The translations under genes were made by a program, and so were the position numbers. A stretch of 64,000 nt of DNA from Pristionchus mayeri (Eukaryota > Nematoda > Chromadorea > Rhabditida > Neodiplogasteridae). Location: positions 37,970,907-38,034,906 of the forward strand of contig BTRK01000004.1 in the NCBI GenBank assembly GCA_036245805.1, given 5' to 3'. Shown here in pieces: positions 59,419-64,000 of this stretch. The notes under the pieces are model-generated. The model was not told where the DNA came from. It worked only from the letters and a program-made list of their open reading frames with translations, and ran no database searches. The first letter of the stretch is position 1; the number at the start of each line of letters is the position of its first letter.

Positions 59419-60323
59419 TTAGGTTGGTTCATAAGTTTCTTTCTTTTTTATTTTTCAAATTTCGGTTTACGTGCCTAGACTCTCATGATTTTATGAATAT
59501 CTTGTGTTATGGCCATGGCGTTAGATTACTTCCGTACATATGATTTGTATCTACGCATCATCGTGAGAAGGTGATAAGTCTCAGAAAATTAACATCGGAA
59601 AACGGCTAATTTAAGCATTTTGGGATAAATTCAGGTTATCGAATACTTGTGGGATTCTGATTCTGCCCAATTGAGGAACACTTGGGCAGGAGTTCTTTGT
59701 ACTACTAAGTACAAAAAATCCGGATTCGAATGTGTGTGGGAGGCAGGGGATTCCAAAAAGTGTTGATTTCAGTGGATTAAACAGAACACGATTATTTCGA
59801 AATCTGCAGTTCTTCAACGGGAAGTTCTATCCTTTCCTAATTTTTTTAGCATACTTACAGGGGAAAGTACTTCACAATCCATCGAAATTGAGCATTCATC
59901 AATGATGTAATGATGTGTAAGGAAGTTGCGCTCAGCAATTTGTGATCTATGATTTTTGAGATACAGTAGTTATGTAATTGTGCCAACATTTCTAGTAGGT
60001 TTTTCGGGGCAGGTTTGGAGGGCTATGTCGTATAAACTACCCAGTCAAAGTACTTTGTCATAATATGCTAATTGTAGCCTTTGCGCTATTTCCCTCGGAG
60101 CATAAAGCAATTGAAAAGTCGGACTGCTCGAGCTGGTCCGATTGCTTCCGAACTTAAATGCTCTATTCTAATTGATCGAATCAACCCAATATAGTATTCG
60201 CTATAGTGTGTACCCATGTCCGTATCAACATCAAAACAATTATTTGATTGGCTCATTGCGACTACCTAGGGAGGTCAGAATGTTGGTGTATGAAAAAAGA
60301 AAGAAACTTATGAACCAACCTAA
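59419..60323. mobile_element. Mariner-derived non-autonomous element
   Basis: 905 bp with termini TTAGGTTGGTTCATAAGTTT and its complement (AACTTATGAACCAACCTAA), TA-flanked. No transposase. Ends match those of 30389-31287. Confidence 0.85.
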
Positions 60324-61003
60324 TAATTTGAGAAATCTAAGCTCTGACCGTAAAGATTGTAAAGATGAGCTGAAATTTGGTGTTGCCGAAATGGAGATAT
60401 CCCTGTTTGTACAATCGTAGGAAAAGTGAAAAAAAGGCGTTCGGTGCACTACAGCTTCAAATGGTCGTACAGTAAAGGCTGACTCGATTTTTGGCGACGT
60501 ATTACTCAATGACTACAGCGAAGCGGACCGACATCAGGGAAAGATGGCCAATGTACAAGGTGTAGAATCATAAATGCTGTCTGTACCCATAGTTATTTTT
60601 GACACCCGTGTGATTCATCCATTACTTGCGAAGTGAGCTACCAAAATAATTAGTTTTATTGAAACACATTTCTCTTGAATGATCGCTCCAGGGTGCTCTC
60701 TCAAGCAAGTAAAATGACGATGTCGAGGCCCGTGAAACCGTAAGTACACAGCGTGTCAGATCAGACAATTTCCTTTGTTCTCGCGGCGGACCATTCCTTT
60801 CCATTCAACGTCGATGAGCGGTGATGTGATGGAGAAAGTGGTTGAAACATATGTCATAATTTAATTAAGAAATTAATAATTAATAATGGGCATTAGCCAT
60901 TGTCTCTAACGATACGTCATGAACCTACTGCTAAATTTGGGAATTTTTGCCTCGCTCCCTGGCCCCATGGAACCACAATTGCCATTATTGATGCATTTAC
61001 CAC

Positions 61004-61294
61004 TTCAAATGAGAACTCCTCCGAGCACAATAACGGCAGACCCCACTTCTGGGGTATTTTCTGAATCCTCATAATCAGCTCTACAATTGCACCGGGTAGA
61101 TTTTTGATATTATTTTTAGTATTTTAAAAACAGATACAAACGTCCAAATTTTGTTATTTTTTTAACGATTACTCGAATACTAAACAAAATATCAAAAATC
61201 TACCGGTGCAATTATAGAGCTGATCACGGGGATTCAGAAAATACCCCAGAAGTGGTTTCTGCCGTTATTGTGCTCGGAGGATTTCTCATTTGAA
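61004..61294. repeat. 290-bp palindrome
   Basis: TTCAAATGAGAACTCCTCCG at the left and CGGAGGATTTCTCATTTGAA at the right; arms include GGGGTATTTTCTGAATCC and complement. Centre near 61150 is AT-rich. Confidence 0.85.
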
Positions 61295-61960
61295 AATCGA
61301 CATGTATTGCGTTTCGAAATAGTTGTTTCAACATGAGTTTCACACGACGTATGAATTGTTTCAATATATTTTGCTCTGCAACCCTCGAGGTGGAATATGT
61401 TTCGCCGAATATATTTATTCAGTTAATTCTCTTCGATAAGGTGCAATCGAGAGAGCGACAATTTACATTCGCCGCCAGATTGTCTGCTCTGACACGCTGT
61501 GAAGTATGTAACTGGCAACATCTTGAGCAAGAATCAAAGTTTTCACAGCTATGAAACTGCCTGAATGGGCGGGATGGCACAATCAGGATAACTCTTGCAA
61601 GATTACAAAAGATTTGTTTGCAGTCGACTCTTCACAGAGATATTGGGTGTGAGTGAAATATCACAAAATATAGGATTGTCGAAACCCATTTATATTACGC
61701 GTTGTCAAAAAGCTGATGGTAATCATTGTGAGGAAAGTAATGGCCGGCGCTTTAAAGATGTTTTCCTCCTTCACTGCCAGCTCTGCTGCAGCTGCTCCAG
61801 GAGTTGGGTCATTGATGGCAACGGGCGCGATCGCTGACTGAAGTACAGTAATCTTTTAAATTTATGACCTTCCCCAGTGCACCCTTCACTGGATGCACAA
61901 CATATCTACAGTAATTTGAGTTGGAAACGTCAATATTTTGTACAGTAATTTCGTTCAATG

Positions 61961-62050
61961 GGCACTAGGTCGGATGAGAACTATTATGTCATGCCGCCTT
62001 TGATACATAAAAGGCTACATGACGACATAGTTCTCATCCGACCTAGTGCC
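61961..62050. repeat. 90-base hairpin with 24-bp perfect stem
   Basis: GGCACTAGGTCGGATGAGAA followed by CTAT pairs perfectly with 62027-62050. Further imperfect pairing (CATG, GCCTTT/AAAAGGC) closes a short loop. The size and shape resemble a pre-miRNA or a very short foldback element. Confidence 0.7.
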
Positions 62051-62190
62051 GGTACAATGCGGTGTGAAAACAGTAATCCCCACCGTTTTTCTCAACAGGC
62101 TTCGTCTTATTCCCATCCAAGCGCCCGGAATTTGCGAAATCGCCGCAATGACGATGACATTCGCGGCACTGGAATGGTCGATACAGTATC

Positions 62191-62298
62191 CACAGCCTAC
62201 CGTAACCGTAAGCTACCGTAAGCTACCGTAACCCTCACAGAACCCACAGCCTACCGTATCCGTAATCTACCGTAAGCTACTGTAACCCTCACAGAACC
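62191..62298 (+). repeat. Two 54-bp tandem units of TACCGTAA-type repeats
   Basis: CACAGCCTACCGTAACCGTA (62191) and CACAGCCTACCGTATCCGTA (62245) begin two similar 54-base units, each ending CCTCACAGAACC. Confidence 0.8.
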
Positions 62299-64000
62299 CA
62301 CATCGACGCGTAAACGACATGCTGCCGCAATCTTCAGAATCAACTCAGAACTCACATGGCAACGCTCGTTTCAAAGGCCGCGTAGAGAAAGTCGTACGTG
62401 GAACTCGAGAGTGGAATGAACTGAAATTTTGTCATAATAAATAACCACTAAAATTTGAATTCAACTAGAAGATTGCATCATATCTGGGCAAAAGATAATG
62501 GAAACTGGGGGGGGGGGGACAACTCACAACTGTCGTAAACAGCGCCAATCCCAATTCCTCGACACCGAAGAAGATCATCACCCACATGATTACGGTAATC
62601 ATCCGAGGTTATCGATTGATTTACTGATTGTTACAGTTTCCTTCGATATTACAGTACCCTGAGCACTCGTTCGTTCTCCATGATCTTATACCGAAGGGAA
62701 AGCGTGTATCGGGACTTCTTCGGCGCACTTTTTTCGCTGTGCTATGACCACCATTTGACACCATTTGACTACAAGACATGACTCCTCGTTTTGTGCGCTT
62801 TCACGCCTGTCCGATCAGCGAGAGACAACGCAGAATGAAGAAAGCACTTCTTGCTGATCATCTCTAATCCCCCATTTAGTGCTACGACAGGCCTTTTCCG
62901 CCGCACGAAGCACGATAATTTCTCTGGAATAGATACCCGGAATGGACGTGAGAAATGCATATGCTCTCGAATTAGATCGGGTCGCAAGTCGCAAGTCTTT
63001 CCTATGAATCACATCGAGATTGCATATAATCGGAACAATTCTCCATGGGAGATCAAAAGTTCCACAACAGGACGACGATTTATTCATTTGTATGTGCCAT
63101 AGAAAAATTGTGATTGCGGGAGAAATGGAGGGTGTACGTGGTTTCTGGAAGGTGATTGAGTGAGCCAATCAGAAAAGACTAGGATTTGAGCACATTCGGG
63201 AACTGAAGGATAACATTTTTTTATTTGGCGAGATACAAAGATGCAAGGGTAGAATATGACTCCATCTCAGAACTGAATGTATTAGATGAACTGTAGGAAA
63301 ATATGCTCATCCAACTCGAGCACGTACATTTGTATATGAAAATATACAACATAATCAAAATTTTCTAGAAAAGACATATCACGCTTCTCACGAGAAATTC
63401 AGGACAACCCTGGTACAATCGAAAAAGTCGATTTTGAGGTTTTGGCAGTTTCAGAGGTAATCTATGGCTCTGAATTCGATTCCGGGTCGATCTGAGGCTT
63501 ATCTCGATCGGCAGCTGCAGCAGCTTGCTGCACAGACTTGAAACCTTGTTTTTCGAGGTTCTGAAAATGACTTCAAATTTCTTCGAGCTGGCTGAAATTT
63601 GGCCTGTAGGCATCAATTATGGCCTACTTTGACTATTCGGGTTAATTTTGAAGTAGGTCAACCGAATCGTTCCGGGCAGTTTTTCTGGTCTACCTTTTTT
63701 AGTTGGAAACATAGACAGACCAAACTTTTGCATCATTTAGAGAATTTAATTCTGCATATCCATGATTTTTTTCCGATTTTTACCATTCGGTCTAGGTACA
63801 TTTTCAAACGAAAAACAATGAAAATACGCCTGAGTCGCATGGCTGCACGAAGTGATGAGTGCATTAGGCGTTACGCTTCGAAACTTATGGTCTGGGGTTC
63901 GACTCCCAATGATGGCAAACATGTTTTGCTTGTCTTATAATAAATTTACGGCATATTTATGTGTTTAATTACCCTTTGCAACCTCTGAAGGTGACAGGTT
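62299..64000. other. Unresolved right end
   Basis: AT-rich with a run of 12 G (62507-62518), one hairpin copy (about 62780-62845) and a tRNA-like box at about 63850-63915 (GAGTGCATTAGGCGTTACGC, later GGGGTTCGACTCCC). No exon chain was found. Confidence 0.4.

Noticed and set aside
63840..63925. tRNA gene
   Set aside because: Box-A- and box-B-like motifs are present, but the anticodon and acceptor stems do not pair.

Overview
The window looks like eukaryotic DNA from a free-living nematode of the rhabditid/diplogastrid kind. The genes are split by short introns with TTTCAG- or TTTTAG-type acceptors. The transposons (RTE-type LINE, maT/Tc1 and mariner elements, foldback MITEs) fit nematode genomes, as do poly-C/poly-G runs and F-box-like family expansions. 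The species cannot be named from the sequence. All exon models below were built by hand from splice signals, reading phase and family resemblance, and no search was run.

Layout. (1) About 250-4445: an RTE-type LINE broken by one frameshift and by a DD37D (maT-like) transposon, which sits at a TA site and still has an open transposase. (2) 4741-7520: a nine-exon PRPF38B-like splicing-factor gene with intact splice phases, two in-frame stops and a dead mariner in one intron. (3) 7557-27512: two tandem copies of a mitochondrial complex III core-2 (UQCRC2/ucr-2-like) gene. The first lacks its 5' exons and the second lacks its last coding exon; both carry reading-frame damage. Their introns are filled with foldback elements, including a nested palindrome of about 3.2 kb. 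(4) 27560-30270: a 50-codon reverse-strand ORF and a nine-exon GNAT-like acetyltransferase gene. (5) 30389-32512: a mariner-derived 0.9-kb element and a 1.1-kb palindrome. (6) 32628-36641: two paralogous F-box-like genes and a third small gene, then exon-like fragments to about 37.8 kb. One F-box gene starts with a likely myristoylation/palmitoylation signal.

(7) About 37.9-64.0 kb is gene-poor and richer in C+T/G+A. It carries many copies of a divergent 65-95-bp hairpin built on CTCTCTCG/CGAGAGAG. Within it lie an apparently intact mariner (45050-46291), one of two 0.9-kb elements with perfect 9-bp target duplications (the partner is at 10944-11820), a MITE with an 8-bp duplication (49995-50343), two tentative multi-exon genes (48344-51670 and 55708-56363), a second mariner-derived 0.9-kb element and several palindromes.

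The genes do not form one pathway. The clearest common theme is decay and remodelling: the splicing-factor gene and both complex III copies are broken, and nearly every intron or intergenic gap has received inverted-repeat transposons. Short tandem duplications that copy an exon end with its 5' splice site occur in two genes.
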